Positions 9,443-18,827 of a stretch of 64,000 nucleotides of DNA are shown here, piece by piece; the stretch's first letter is position 1; every line of letters starts with the position of its first letter. The position numbers and the translations under genes were made by a program. The notes beneath the pieces were generated by a model, which was not told where the DNA came from, made no database searches, and worked only from the letters and a program-made list of their open reading frames with translations. The DNA is from Azoarcus_F sp036734105. GTDB lineage: Bacteria; Pseudomonadota; Gammaproteobacteria; Burkholderiales; Rhodocyclaceae. The stretch is taken from NCBI GenBank assembly GCA_036734105.1, contig DAIMZH010000002.1:81234-145233 (forward strand), written 5' to 3'.

Positions 9443-11197
9443 TCAGCTTGCCAGATTGGCCCACTGCTCCAGCAATGCGCGCGGCACATTCAGGCGTCGG
9501 CCAAGCTCGATTGCCGCTTCGGCTTGCGCCCGTCGGCTGTCGGCGCGGGCCAGCGCGGCGCCAAACTCAGGCAACTGCCCCTGCTCGGCCAACGACAGCA
9601 GAGTTGGCCACAACACCGCGTCAAAATGCCGATCGACCAGCAGCAGCACGCCCAGCACCTGCCGCGTGGTGTCGGCGTCATCGGAAAAGCCGGCCAGCAG
9701 GCGCGCCCGGGCTCTGTCGGCCTCGGGTGTCAGCGCCCGGGCAGCCGTGAGCCGGGCAAAACCAAGACGGCGCAGAAACACGCTGTCTTCATCCTCCATG
9801 AGGCGTTCGGGCAGGCTGCCACCTGCTGCAGCGGTGTCGTCGCCAGGGGCGGGCAAGGGCGTGACGATGACGTCGCTGGGCAGCGGCGTCACAACTGGCT
9901 GGGGCAGGCTGGCACCCAGCGCCAGCACCATGGCGCTCAAGCCGGTCTCAGCCGCACGCACAGGGCGACGTGCATACAGCAGACGCCCACCTTCGAGGCG
10001 TTGATGAATCGCAGCCCATACGCTTGCGTCGGTGTCCAGCGCATGTACCGGGCGACGTGGATGCAAGGCCAGACGCAAGGGGTCGATCTGACTCAGCGCG
10101 CGTGGATCAGCGCCGTGGTGGCGTTCAAGCTGCAGCGCATGATCGGCATAGTCGACGGCCGACAGCGGGGCCAGAATCATCACGCTGACCGGTTCGCCGC
10201 TGCTCAGGTCGATTGGCGGTAATCTGCGGGACTCGCTCTCGATGAGCGGGACATCACCGGCGCGCACAGGGGCAATGAACACCTGGTAGTTTTCGGGAAA
10301 GAAACCCTGACGGCCACTCACCGGGTCCACCGCTGCGACTGGCACGCTGCCCACCGGCGGTAGCAGCGAGAAGTGATCGGCGGCCTGAAAGTCAGCACCC
10401 ATTCCGGCCGCCGAGCGGGCAAGCAGCAGGTCGGCCAGCAAGGCTTCGTACTGACGCATGAGGTCGGCCTGCAGCGCACCCGGGGCCAGCCCGCTGCGCA
10501 CCGGGTGGCGCAGCAGTTCGGCATCCAGCCACTGCGGCACATCATCGCGAATCGCCAGCACACCCAGCGCCACCGCATCTTCGGGGATCAGCGCCGACAC
10601 GCGTCCTTGATCGCTGAATTCACGCATCAGCCAGGCGCGGATGGCCAGCGGGTTCTGCTCCGGCAAAGCTGCTGGCAGCGGGATCAGGCCAAGCTGCACA
10701 GCGTCGGCATGAAAAGCCACCTGCGACTCGCGTTGTCCGCCAAGGTCGCGGGGAAACACCTCGGCACGATCGGTGCCGACCTCGACATGGCGCAGCACCA
10801 CGCCATAAAGGCCGCGATCCAGCCGTGAGTATTTGCCATGATTGAGCCGCGACAACAACGCCCTGTCGTTCAGATCAACCACCAGATCATCGCCCGGCGG
10901 CAGCTCCAGCACCCGACCTGCCGGCGTCAGCGCACGGCCCGGCGACAGTCTCAGCTCGCCAGTGAATCGGTCAAGCGCCAGATTCAATCCGCGCACCACA
11001 CCATGGCCCAGCACCCGGCCTACCTCGCGCAGGCGCTGGTCAAGATAGGTCTGATCGCGGGTCAGGTCATCTGCGGTAAGCAGACGGCCGTCGAAGTAGT
11101 TGCTTCGGGTCAGTCTGGGATCGATGTCGCCAATCCGGTCGATACCGGGACGTCCGGCAACCGGATGGCCGAGAGGTTGAAAACGCACAGCAGACAT
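9443..11197 (-). CDS. eCIS-associated protein with YFDG...GVVxGL motif
   Basis: 584 residues. The N-terminus shows YFDGRLLTADDL (residues 34-45), then DQTYLDQRLREVGRVLGHG, VVRGLNL and LSPGRALTPAGRVLEL, a pattern I associate with proteins of eCIS and related loci. The middle is unremarkable; the C-terminal 150 residues are helical and Ala/Arg-rich. No signal peptide, membrane segment or catalytic motif is visible. It lies between two shorter genes with a related pattern, 15 bp after one and 14 bp before the other. A baseplate or fibre-adaptor role is possible but not shown. Confidence 0.65.
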   Translation of the reverse strand: MSAVRFQPLGHPVAGRPGIDRIGDIDPRLTRSNYFDGRLLTADDLTRDQTYLDQRLREVGRVLGHGVVRGLNLALDRFTGELRLSPGRALTPAGRVLELPPGDDLVVDLNDRALLSRLNHGKYSRLDRGLYGVVLRHVEVGTDRAEVFPRDLGGQRESQVAFHADAVQLGLIPLPAALPEQNPLAIRAWLMREFSDQGRVSALIPEDAVALGVLAIRDDVPQWLDAELLRHPVRSGLAPGALQADLMRQYEALLADLLLARSAAGMGADFQAADHFSLLPPVGSVPVAAVDPVSGRQGFFPENYQVFIAPVRAGDVPLIESESRRLPPIDLSSGEPVSVMILAPLSAVDYADHALQLERHHGADPRALSQIDPLRLALHPRRPVHALDTDASVWAAIHQRLEGGRLLYARRPVRAAETGLSAMVLALGASLPQPVVTPLPSDVIVTPLPAPGDDTAAAGGSLPERLMEDEDSVFLRRLGFARLTAARALTPEADRARARLLAGFSDDADTTRQVLGVLLLVDRHFDAVLWPTLLSLAEQGQLPEFGAALARADSRRAQAEAAIELGRRLNVPRALLEQWANLAS

Positions 11198-11212
11198 GGC
11201 GGCTCTCCGTAC

Positions 11213-12103
11213 TCAGCCCTGGCGTTGCAGCCAGGCCAGTTGGCTGGCGCTGACCACGAAGGGTCGCACCAGATTGTTGATCGAAATGCGTTGCGGGTTG
11301 ACGATGACGGCGTCGATATCGTCAACCTCGATGGCTATGCGTGCCAACAGCACGCGCGCGGCCTCGTCAAAGCGGTCGTTGATGGTGCGCGGCGAGACTC
11401 CGTCGTCAAAAGCGTGCAGCAGCCGCGCCTGCATCGCCAGCAAGGCCGCAGCCGAACCGGCATCGTCGAGGGTCTGCTGTTCGGCTGCGCTGAGCGTGGG
11501 CAGCTCGCCCAGCGCCGGGTGGCAGGCCCAGGGGCGGTAGGCGTCGTCGTCCGGGTCGTTTGGTGGCCGCTCGGGGATCAGGTCAATTTCAACGCTGTCA
11601 GCATAGCGGCTGGGTTGGACCGCGTCGGTGCCAAGGTTGAGCTTGCGCGCCAGCACCGGCTGACGGGCCACCGCGCAGTCCTTGTGACGCACACAGACCT
11701 TGAGCCACAACAGCCCGGCATCTGCGTCAAAACCCTCGGTGAGGGTGGCACGCGACTGTGCACTCATCCACTCGCCAAGCTCAATGCAATAGGCTTCGTG
11801 CACCAGGATCTCGCGTCCAAGCCCGTCAATCCCCAGGCCGGGCGTGACGATTAGCCGCAGCCGAAGCGAGGTGTCCCGGTCTGCGTGGCTGGCAGGCTGC
11901 ATGCCAACCCGCATGCCGGCCAGCGTGCCATGACCGTGCAGCCAGTATTGCTGACGATTGACACGCCTGCGGTGGTATTGCTGTTCGTCGCGCACCGCTT
12001 CCAGACCCAGCATCATGCCGGCCTCAAAGGCGACACGACGCAGCGGGTCATCCAGGCGTGCGTCCTGTTCCAGCGTGGATTGGTCTTCAATGGGAAATGG
12101 CAT
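11213..12103 (-). CDS. eCIS-associated protein, HGHGTLAG motif
   Basis: 296 residues. After an N-terminal helix (EAGMMLGLEAVRDEQQYH) comes YWLHGHGTLAGMRVGMQP and then LIVTPGLGIDGLGREILV, the same order of elements as in the next two genes (glycine-rich turn, short strand, P-G-x-G/A, G-R/E-x-L). The second half, ending in VSASQLAWLQRQG, has no known motif. Start 16 bp after the stop of the Afp12-like gene. Tight packing makes it part of the same operon. The product is probably structural; the exact role is unknown. Confidence 0.6.
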   Translation of the reverse strand: MPFPIEDQSTLEQDARLDDPLRRVAFEAGMMLGLEAVRDEQQYHRRRVNRQQYWLHGHGTLAGMRVGMQPASHADRDTSLRLRLIVTPGLGIDGLGREILVHEAYCIELGEWMSAQSRATLTEGFDADAGLLWLKVCVRHKDCAVARQPVLARKLNLGTDAVQPSRYADSVEIDLIPERPPNDPDDDAYRPWACHPALGELPTLSAAEQQTLDDAGSAAALLAMQARLLHAFDDGVSPRTINDRFDEAARVLLARIAIEVDDIDAVIVNPQRISINNLVRPFVVSASQLAWLQRQG

Positions 12104-12118
12104 GTTGTCTGGCTCCAG

Positions 12119-14452
12119 TCAGGCACCCGTGCCCGCTGCGTTGATGTGGGTAGGCGAGAAGGCTGCGGGGTTTTCCAGCAGCCCTTCCCTGCCAAGCAGG
12201 GTGTCGCCCAGCACCACGCGACGCGCGTCCGGTTGAGGTTCTACAAAGGTGTCGACCGCCAGCAGCGGCGACATCCCCAGCACAAAACTGTGTTCGGTCT
12301 CGAAAATCCGCCATTGCACATGGGCGGGTACCTCGCGCTGCAGCACCGCCTCCACCTCATTGCGGCGGCCTGTGCCAGCGCCGTGCAACAGCACTGTCAA
12401 CTGATTGGCATGGCTTTCGAAAAAGGCCTGAACCTGCTCACGTTCGTCACCAAGCGCCTGCTGGGCCGAGAACAGCGCGAGAAACTCGCGGGCGTCGCTT
12501 TCGGACAGGATCAGGCTTGGCCCGATGCGGCTGTTGCCGCTCATGCCTGTGCCCAGCGTAAGCGGATGATCCTGATCGTCCATGTCCACGCCGAGCAAGG
12601 TGGCCATGGTGCGCCTGAGCCGGAAGTTTTCAACCGCCACCACTTCGCCGCGTGACACGCCACCATCGCAGGCGATGTCTAGCGCAAGATTGAGCCCCGC
12701 AAGCGTGCCATGCCATTGCTGAAGCAGCGTGCCCAGGCGCAATTGCTCGCGCTGACGTGGCAACGGCCAATGTGCCGGCAAGTGCACCCCCAGCGAGCTG
12801 GCCAGCGATGCAAGCACAGGCGACGGCATGGCGGTCGGCTGCAGCCATTGCTCGGCGCACGCGATGCGGGCTTCTATTGGGGTAAGCATGCCTTCCATGG
12901 CCGCCAGCAGGCGTTCGCGCAGGTCTGCACCGTTGGCCGGGCCGCTTGCGCCGGCGCGCTCCGGCGTCTCCTGGCGAAACAAGGAAGGCAACCAGGTGTC
13001 CTGCCAGTCTGGCCGGGGCGCATGCACGCGCATCGCAAACACCGCCGGTGTGCTGCGCCCATTGCCTTGCAGCGTGATCTGCAACTGCAGATAACGCCCG
13101 GACAGCCGACGCACCGGCCCGTCCGGGCGTTGCAGCAGAATCTCGAACAAGCCAGCCTGACCAGCTTGATGGCCTGCCAGTGACTCGGTAAAGGGCAGCT
13201 CGCTGGGCAGCGGATTCCATAAGGGCGCTGGCTGTGCGAGCAGCGCAGCGCTGCCACGTGCTGCGCTGTCGTCAAACACCCTGGCGGCCACACGCACCGC
13301 ACAGCCAGGCGGGATGCGGGCATCCAGATAAAGGCGATGCCAGCTTGTGCCCGGACGTCCACTATCCAGCACACGGTTGAGCAAGGCGGTGGCCTCCAGC
13401 CGGTATTGTGGCCGTGCCAGCGGCGCCAGCAGACGCGGCACCGGGGGCAGGTCCGTGTCTGCGGTCAACGGCTCTGCCGCATAGCGAAGCAGGCTGTCGG
13501 CGCTGCTGACAAAGCGCAGACCAGCCAGTGAGGCCATGGGATGACGCTCGCGCAACAGCACGGCCTGTTCATCTTGCAAGGCCAGCACCGCACAATCGCG
13601 CTGCACGAATTCGCCAGCCTCAGCCCGTTGCGGGGCCAGCAAGGCCAGACGCTTGTCGGCCAGCACGCCGATATCCACCGAGAACGGCACGCCCATGCCA
13701 ATCTCCAGACGCCTGGGAGTGTCGCGTAATGCTTGCCGACGTGCATAAGCCAGCACGGTCTGGCTGCCAGCTCCGTCGTGACACAGCACAAAAACAGTGC
13801 GCTGATGCGCGCACAAGGCCAGGCCTTGCCAGCCGCTTGGCAGATGCTGTTCGGCCACCGTGCGTAGCGGATGCGGGTTGACGCTGACCGGCTCGAAGCG
13901 CTGCGCAATCGGCCTGTAGGGTGCCGGCAAGGGTTCACCTTCGAGCAGCAGCAGGCGATCAGCCGTGACACACCAGATACGGCAGTCTGCGTCCACCACA
14001 CAACGCAACACCGCAACAGGTAGCGGACAAGCAGTCTGCCAGCGCCGACCCAGATGAAACACCAGCACGCCATGCTGATCCGCGCCATCGCTGTAAGCTG
14101 CGGCAAGACGCTCATCACCGCCCAGCGCAAGGTCAACAAAGCGTCCAGCGGGCGCCAGCAGTGGCTGCAAGTCCTGGTCTCGCACGGGTCGCCAGGCGCT
14201 TGCCGCCCAGCACTCGATGCGGCTGCCATCAGCGGCAAGCCGCGCCACCTGGCCATGACGGTCCAGCGCCAGCGGGCGCGCTTGTTGCCATGCCAGCAAG
14301 GCTTCGTCGGGATCGGTGGCCGGGAGCCATAGCGTCTGGTTCTGCGCCAGCGTCAGGGCGCCAACACGCGGCTGCCACTGCAAGCGGGATGACCTGTGGG
14401 CAAAATCATCCGGGTCGCGGAACAGAAACCAGAGGCTGTCGAGGCTGTTCAT
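12119..14452 (-). CDS. Afp12-like phage tail protein of the eCIS baseplate
   Basis: 777 residues from ATG 14452 (MNSLDSLWFLFRDPDDF), 10 bp after the upstream stop; a longer frame runs back into the gpJ-like gene and is less likely. The N-terminal half reads as repeated beta-rich segments, possibly a propeller. From about residue 460 on it matches the phage tail-like (TIGR02242-type) C-terminal pattern: LASSLGVHLPAHWPLPRQRE, LLQQWHGTLAGLNLALDIAC, VENFRLR. In Afp/PVC loci the protein at this position (Afp12) joins the gpJ-like protein (Afp11) in the baseplate wedge. Family assignment rests on C-terminal pattern and gene order. Confidence 0.75.
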   Translation of the reverse strand: MNSLDSLWFLFRDPDDFAHRSSRLQWQPRVGALTLAQNQTLWLPATDPDEALLAWQQARPLALDRHGQVARLAADGSRIECWAASAWRPVRDQDLQPLLAPAGRFVDLALGGDERLAAAYSDGADQHGVLVFHLGRRWQTACPLPVAVLRCVVDADCRIWCVTADRLLLLEGEPLPAPYRPIAQRFEPVSVNPHPLRTVAEQHLPSGWQGLALCAHQRTVFVLCHDGAGSQTVLAYARRQALRDTPRRLEIGMGVPFSVDIGVLADKRLALLAPQRAEAGEFVQRDCAVLALQDEQAVLLRERHPMASLAGLRFVSSADSLLRYAAEPLTADTDLPPVPRLLAPLARPQYRLEATALLNRVLDSGRPGTSWHRLYLDARIPPGCAVRVAARVFDDSAARGSAALLAQPAPLWNPLPSELPFTESLAGHQAGQAGLFEILLQRPDGPVRRLSGRYLQLQITLQGNGRSTPAVFAMRVHAPRPDWQDTWLPSLFRQETPERAGASGPANGADLRERLLAAMEGMLTPIEARIACAEQWLQPTAMPSPVLASLASSLGVHLPAHWPLPRQREQLRLGTLLQQWHGTLAGLNLALDIACDGGVSRGEVVAVENFRLRRTMATLLGVDMDDQDHPLTLGTGMSGNSRIGPSLILSESDAREFLALFSAQQALGDEREQVQAFFESHANQLTVLLHGAGTGRRNEVEAVLQREVPAHVQWRIFETEHSFVLGMSPLLAVDTFVEPQPDARRVVLGDTLLGREGLLENPAAFSPTHINAAGTGA

Positions 14453-14462
14453 GATGCGGCTC

Positions 14463-16652
14463 TCAACACAGGTCCGGGATGACCGGAACCGGCACGGCAC
14501 GACCTCCCGCCGCCGGGCTGCGTTCATCTTCCAGCCCGGCTGGCAGGCCCGGCTGTGTGGTGGCGCTGCCGCGCTCCACACCGACGCCGACGAGCTCGGG
14601 CAACTGATAGGCTGTCAGGGTAATGCGCTCACCCGGCGACAGCGCGTGCCATCCTGACTTGCCCTTCCGGAACAGGCTGGCCGCATTCACCGCCTGCACA
14701 CCGGGCACCCGCGACACCTGCACCAGCAGCGGGTTGAGCTGCACTTCAACGCCCATGGGCCAACCCTTGCCATCATCACCGCCTGGCGCCAGCGCCCAGC
14801 AGTAGCTGATGACCGCCTGGCGAACCGCGTCCAGCGTTTCACGCTCGGTCAATGGGTCGCGCACTTGCACCCGCAGACTGACCGCCAGCGGAATGAATTC
14901 GGGGCTGAGCACATACAGCTCGGTGCCAATCAGCACTCGCGGCACCAGATAGTCGAACACATCCTTGAGCATCCGGCGGCTTGGTCGTGGGGCGGCAGCC
15001 AGCGCTGGCTCGGCAGGCGGCATGACAAACAGGCTGACCGCACCGGGCACGCCAAAGCGGTGCGCCTCTATGCGATCGCCAGGCGTAAAACCCGGCAACA
15101 CCTCAACCCTGCCCACCGCACAGACCGGATTGAACAACACGAGCTGACGAAAATCCTCGCGCGTCACCGCACGATTGCGATGGGTGAGAAACTGCGGAAT
15201 GCGCTGTTCAGCCTGCTCCACGCTTTCGGCATCCACACCGCCAGCCAGTGGCCAAGGCTGTCGCAGCCGATGGCGAGCACTGCCATCGACGATTTCGCGC
15301 ACACTGCCAGCCGACAGATTGCCTGCCTGTCCGCCGCCATGGCGATAAGCCCGGGCACGGATGCGCCGCCCTGCCGCCGGGCGTCGCCCTGCGTTGAGTC
15401 CATCGCCAAAAAATATATGACCGGCCTCGGCATCCAGCCGGAAGATACGCGCATCGGCATCATGGCCGGCCAGCATGTCCACCGCCTGCCAGGCCACCCA
15501 GCCATTTTCGTCTTCGATCTCCAGCTCTAACGAGGCTGCATCGATATTGCGATCGGGCAAGGCCAGCGCCTGACTCGGCTCGCCATTGCCCACTCCGACG
15601 ACGAGATCGGTTCTGCGCCCCTGTGCCACGACATCGACTGCATTGACATCGAGATAAGCAAGCGGCAAATCGGTTTGTTCGCTGCATGACAAACGCAACC
15701 AGAAGGCCACCTGTGTCGCCTCGGTGTCACCATCGAGCTCGGGTGGCAGATCGCCAACCCCGGCAAACATCGGGTCCGACACCGGAAAATTGACCAGCGA
15801 ATCGGGATTGCGCGGCAATCGCAAGCGGACCACGCCACAACGTCTGCCACCGTGCGAGCTGTCCGAGGCGACTTCCAGCGGCAAATCGTGGATGCCGCCA
15901 CTGGCGTCGCGGCTGATCACCGACCAGCTCAAGCCATGGCCAGCCTGCGTGACTGGCAGCGGACCGATGACATCAGTGGTGACCGTGTCATCCATCGGCG
16001 CGACACCCATGTTCAGCGTCTCACCGGCAAGGCGCTGACGCAACAGTGGCAGGCTGCCCTGCAACTGACGGGGCACGCACAAGGCCAGGTAGTAGCAGCC
16101 ATCCAGGCTGTCTTTCAGGCTCAGGGCTTCGGTGCCTGCCTGCAGGCTGCGTGGCCTGTAGGCGCTCAGTTGACCTGTTTGTTGTGGATACTGGTCTCTC
16201 AGCACGGCTTCGGTGATACCCATGTCGGCCAGCATGGCCGGGTCAAGCCGCTGCTTGATCATCACCTTGAGCATGAGTGGCAGCGGTTGCAGCTCGCCAA
16301 CCGCAGTCAGTGCGACAGTGCCGGCGGTAAATTGCGCGCCGTCGCGCAGCCGAGGTGGCAAGGCAATGCTGGTGGGGCTTGCATCCACGCATACCAGACC
16401 GCGTGCCGGTCTGGCCGGGCGCAAGGGGATTTGCAGCAGGTTGAGAATGATGCGGCGCTGGCGCTCGGGAATGAGATTGGCACGGTAGTTGACGGTTTCG
16501 GTGATCCACGCAAACAGGTCGATCAGCGCATTGAGCGGGTCTCCGGGGCTTGCTTGCCCAAGCTCCGGTACATGCGCTGCCACTCTCGCCCGCGCTTCCT
16601 CAACCAGATCATCAAAACGTCTGTCATCTAGATTGGGGACTGGTAGAGGCAT
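14463..16652 (-). CDS. Baseplate J/gp6-like wedge protein (Afp11-like)
   Basis: 729 residues. The N-terminus is typical of putative baseplate assembly proteins: PNLDDRRFDDLVEEARARV, PGDPLNALIDLFAWITE and IPERQRRIILNLL. Further on are GDGLNAGRRPAAGRRIRARAY and the gpJ-type pair VTREDFRQLVL and VEVLPGF, then a C-terminal domain with YVLSPEFIPLAVSLRVQV. It would form the inner baseplate wedge with the gp25-like and Afp12-like products. Upstream spacing to the gp25-like gene is 27 bp; downstream spacing to the Afp12-like gene is 10 bp. Confidence 0.88.
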   Translation of the reverse strand: MPLPVPNLDDRRFDDLVEEARARVAAHVPELGQASPGDPLNALIDLFAWITETVNYRANLIPERQRRIILNLLQIPLRPARPARGLVCVDASPTSIALPPRLRDGAQFTAGTVALTAVGELQPLPLMLKVMIKQRLDPAMLADMGITEAVLRDQYPQQTGQLSAYRPRSLQAGTEALSLKDSLDGCYYLALCVPRQLQGSLPLLRQRLAGETLNMGVAPMDDTVTTDVIGPLPVTQAGHGLSWSVISRDASGGIHDLPLEVASDSSHGGRRCGVVRLRLPRNPDSLVNFPVSDPMFAGVGDLPPELDGDTEATQVAFWLRLSCSEQTDLPLAYLDVNAVDVVAQGRRTDLVVGVGNGEPSQALALPDRNIDAASLELEIEDENGWVAWQAVDMLAGHDADARIFRLDAEAGHIFFGDGLNAGRRPAAGRRIRARAYRHGGGQAGNLSAGSVREIVDGSARHRLRQPWPLAGGVDAESVEQAEQRIPQFLTHRNRAVTREDFRQLVLFNPVCAVGRVEVLPGFTPGDRIEAHRFGVPGAVSLFVMPPAEPALAAAPRPSRRMLKDVFDYLVPRVLIGTELYVLSPEFIPLAVSLRVQVRDPLTERETLDAVRQAVISYCWALAPGGDDGKGWPMGVEVQLNPLLVQVSRVPGVQAVNAASLFRKGKSGWHALSPGERITLTAYQLPELVGVGVERGSATTQPGLPAGLEDERSPAAGGRAVPVPVIPDLC

Positions 16653-16679
16653 GATGCTTGGCTCCGTGAAATTCCGGTT

Positions 16680-17078
16680 TCAGCGCGACGGCTCGAGACG
16701 CAGGCTCAGACTCAGCTCGTCCGGCATGTTGAGGTGTCGTGCGCGATAGGCGATGCGCACGTGCACCTCGGCGGGGTTGATGGGCGAGACCTGCACTTGC
16801 ACAGCTTCGAGCACCACGCGCGGCTCCCAACGTTCCAGCGAGCGGCGAATCACGCCGGCAACAAGCTGGCGCGTGGTTTCGTTGTTGGGTTGATGGATGA
16901 ACTGGGTCAGACCTGCACCGAACTCCGGGCGCATCAGGCGCTCGCCGGGCCGCGTCAGCAAGATGTTGAGCATGGACTCACGCAAGGCCAACTCGTCGCG
17001 CGACCAGCCCAGTCGTCCGGTTTCGTCCAGCCCGCCGAGCGGCCAGCCGCCAGGTGACAGAAAGTGCGTGAGACTCAT
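16680..17078 (-). CDS. gp25-like baseplate wedge protein (Afp9-like)
   Basis: 132 residues from ATG 17078, which overlaps the upstream stop as ATGA (stop at 17077-17075); this is preferred over a start 156 bp further upstream that would lie inside the previous gene. The lysozyme-like gp25 fold is shown by SMLNILLTRPGERLMRPEFGAGL, then IRRSLERWEPRVVLEAVQV and VRIAYRARH. gp25-type proteins start sheath assembly at the baseplate. Length matches the family (about 120-140). Confidence 0.88.
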   Translation of the reverse strand: MSLTHFLSPGGWPLGGLDETGRLGWSRDELALRESMLNILLTRPGERLMRPEFGAGLTQFIHQPNNETTRQLVAGVIRRSLERWEPRVVLEAVQVQVSPINPAEVHVRIAYRARHLNMPDELSLSLRLEPSR

Positions 17079-18649
17079 CCGGAAGACCCTCCTTTCTTGC
17101 CGATCTTCGGAAATGGCAGGCAGATCCGCACCCAGGGCAGCCAGAAGAACAGCAGATTGAACAGCGTGACCATGATCATCAGCAGAATCATGGCGACCAG
17201 CGTCACCACTGGCAGACTGAAGGAGCAGATCCATTGCAGGCCACCGCCACCGCCCGGGGGCTGCTCGGGCACGGCGTCGCTGGACACCCCTTTGCCAAGC
17301 CGGATTGCGTTGAGCATGGCAAAGGTGTCCGGTGGCGTGAGCATGCTGACACCACGTGCCATGCCTCGTCGCAGGTCCGACAGCGAAGGCATCTGCACCA
17401 GTGACGGTCGGCTGGACTCCGGATCATGCGGCGAGGCCACACGAAACAGCTCGCTGCAGGCGGCGTCTTCAGCCCAGTGGATTCGCACACAGTCGCATTC
17501 GTCCCGGTAGCGCACAAAGGGTATGACCCTGAAGACATCATCATCGCCCTGGGCAAAGCGTGGCAGCGGGATCTCGCGGCCTGCCTCGCCAACCTGTGTC
17601 AGCAGGCGCTGACCAAGCAGTTGCCGGAATTCCTGCGCGTCAGCAGCCGACAGGCTGAGTGTGCCGGTGAGCACGCCTGCGCCTGTGGGTAAAGGCAAGG
17701 CGGTAGTCTGAGCCGAGGCCTCGCGCAATTCGTCATTGCGGGCCAGCCAGGCCACCAGCGGGTTACCGCCTTCGGCCGCAAAACAGTCCGTCAGATAAGC
17801 GGCCAGCGTGCCGCCATGTTCAAACACCAGTCTGTCGCAAAGCGCCAGCAGGGCGGCATTGTCATCCAGCCCGCTTTCACCCAGATGGTAGCGGCTGACC
17901 AGCACACGCAGCAGTTCATGAAACGGCCCGCTTGGCACCCCGGCCTGCACCAGCACGAAGTGCGGCTCGCGATATCGCTTGCCTGGCTTGCGCGCTCTGT
18001 CACGAAAGCCGAAAGGCCATGGCAACGACTGCGCGGCTTCATCGACAAAGTCCTGCAGGTCGGATGCATCCGGCGTCTCGCGCTGATAATAGCTGCCGCC
18101 TAGTGGCAGATAGCCGAACAGCAAGGTGTGATTGCACCCATCGCGGTCGCGCAGCAACCACGGATGCAGAGGGTGCGTGACTTCACCCGCATAGGGCACA
18201 AAGCCGCTGCCGGTTTGCCTGCGCTTGAGGCCCAGAGCGGCGATGCGACGGTGTACATCGGGGTCTCGTTGCCCGCCGACAACTGGCTGCCAACCGACTT
18301 CGATGCCGTCTTCCATGGTCCACGCCATTTCCTGGTCGCCGCCCTGGCGACGGATGACGAAACCAGCCGATTCGATGCGCGCCGGATCGAGCGCAGGGTG
18401 ACCAAAGCAAGCACATGTCACCTCGCAGCAGAACACATGAAAACTGCGGTGCAAGGGCAAAGGCAGCACCGGTAGCGTCTTGCCAACTCCCACTGGCAGG
18501 GGATCGGCTGACTTGCCCTCGGAGACATCACGCTGAAAGCGCTTGATGAAATCCGCATCGAGGTAGCGGTGCAAGGCCGCTCTTCCGCTGGTCTGATACC
18601 ACGGTGCCTGCAGTCTTGCCGGGTGCGCTACATGTTTGCCTGTCGTCAT
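17075..18649 (-). CDS. eCIS-associated protein with C-terminal membrane anchor, unknown
   Basis: 524 residues. No enzyme motif is visible in the first 450; residues 50-250 contain several Cys and Trp and look globular. After a PPGGGGG linker the protein ends in a strongly hydrophobic stretch (about residues 468-510, VVTLVAMILLMIMVTLFN then LLFFWLPWV) followed by a basic tail, so it should sit in the inner membrane. The stop overlaps the gp25-like start (ATGA). The start codon ATG 18649-18647 lies at the very edge of the structured repeat at 18646-18818, which also supplies a GGAG 11 bp upstream. The true ancestral start may therefore have been changed by the insertion. Confidence 0.65.
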   Translation of the reverse strand: MTTGKHVAHPARLQAPWYQTSGRAALHRYLDADFIKRFQRDVSEGKSADPLPVGVGKTLPVLPLPLHRSFHVFCCEVTCACFGHPALDPARIESAGFVIRRQGGDQEMAWTMEDGIEVGWQPVVGGQRDPDVHRRIAALGLKRRQTGSGFVPYAGEVTHPLHPWLLRDRDGCNHTLLFGYLPLGGSYYQRETPDASDLQDFVDEAAQSLPWPFGFRDRARKPGKRYREPHFVLVQAGVPSGPFHELLRVLVSRYHLGESGLDDNAALLALCDRLVFEHGGTLAAYLTDCFAAEGGNPLVAWLARNDELREASAQTTALPLPTGAGVLTGTLSLSAADAQEFRQLLGQRLLTQVGEAGREIPLPRFAQGDDDVFRVIPFVRYRDECDCVRIHWAEDAACSELFRVASPHDPESSRPSLVQMPSLSDLRRGMARGVSMLTPPDTFAMLNAIRLGKGVSSDAVPEQPPGGGGGLQWICSFSLPVVTLVAMILLMIMVTLFNLLFFWLPWVRICLPFPKIGKKGGSSG

Positions 18650-18818
18650 CGTAAAACTGACTCCGGTTCGAAACCCCGCCCTTCAGGGCGGTGCGGAGGT
18701 TGAAGACCCCGGCCTGAAGGCCGGGGTTTCGACCGTAGCGATTTGGGAGGGGATGCAAACCCCTTCCAAATCTTGTTCAGATCGACAGGCCTGAAGGCCT
18801 GTCGCTAATCAGTTGCTT
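18646..18818 (-). repeat. Structured interspersed repeat, copy 1 (longest)
   Basis: About 173 bp made of successive hairpins (CCCGCCCTTCAGGGCGG, CCCCGGCCTGAAGGCCGGGG, GACAGGCCTGAAGGCCTGTC). It shares its outer ends with the copy at 56538-56643, while the copy at 59372-59428 keeps only one end. The conserved outer edge on the plus strand is TCATCGTAAAACTGACTCC. It resembles the hairpin-rich ends of IS200/IS605-type elements or REP/BIME repeats; no transposase is present. Here it splits the eCIS operon between the spike gene and the membrane-anchored unknown. Confidence 0.8.
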
Positions 18819-18827
18819 GCCTGGCCC

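Noticed and set aside
8778..10004. Plus-strand frame running through the N gap
   Set aside because: Contains the ambiguous bases and is antisense to two eCIS genes; no family pattern.
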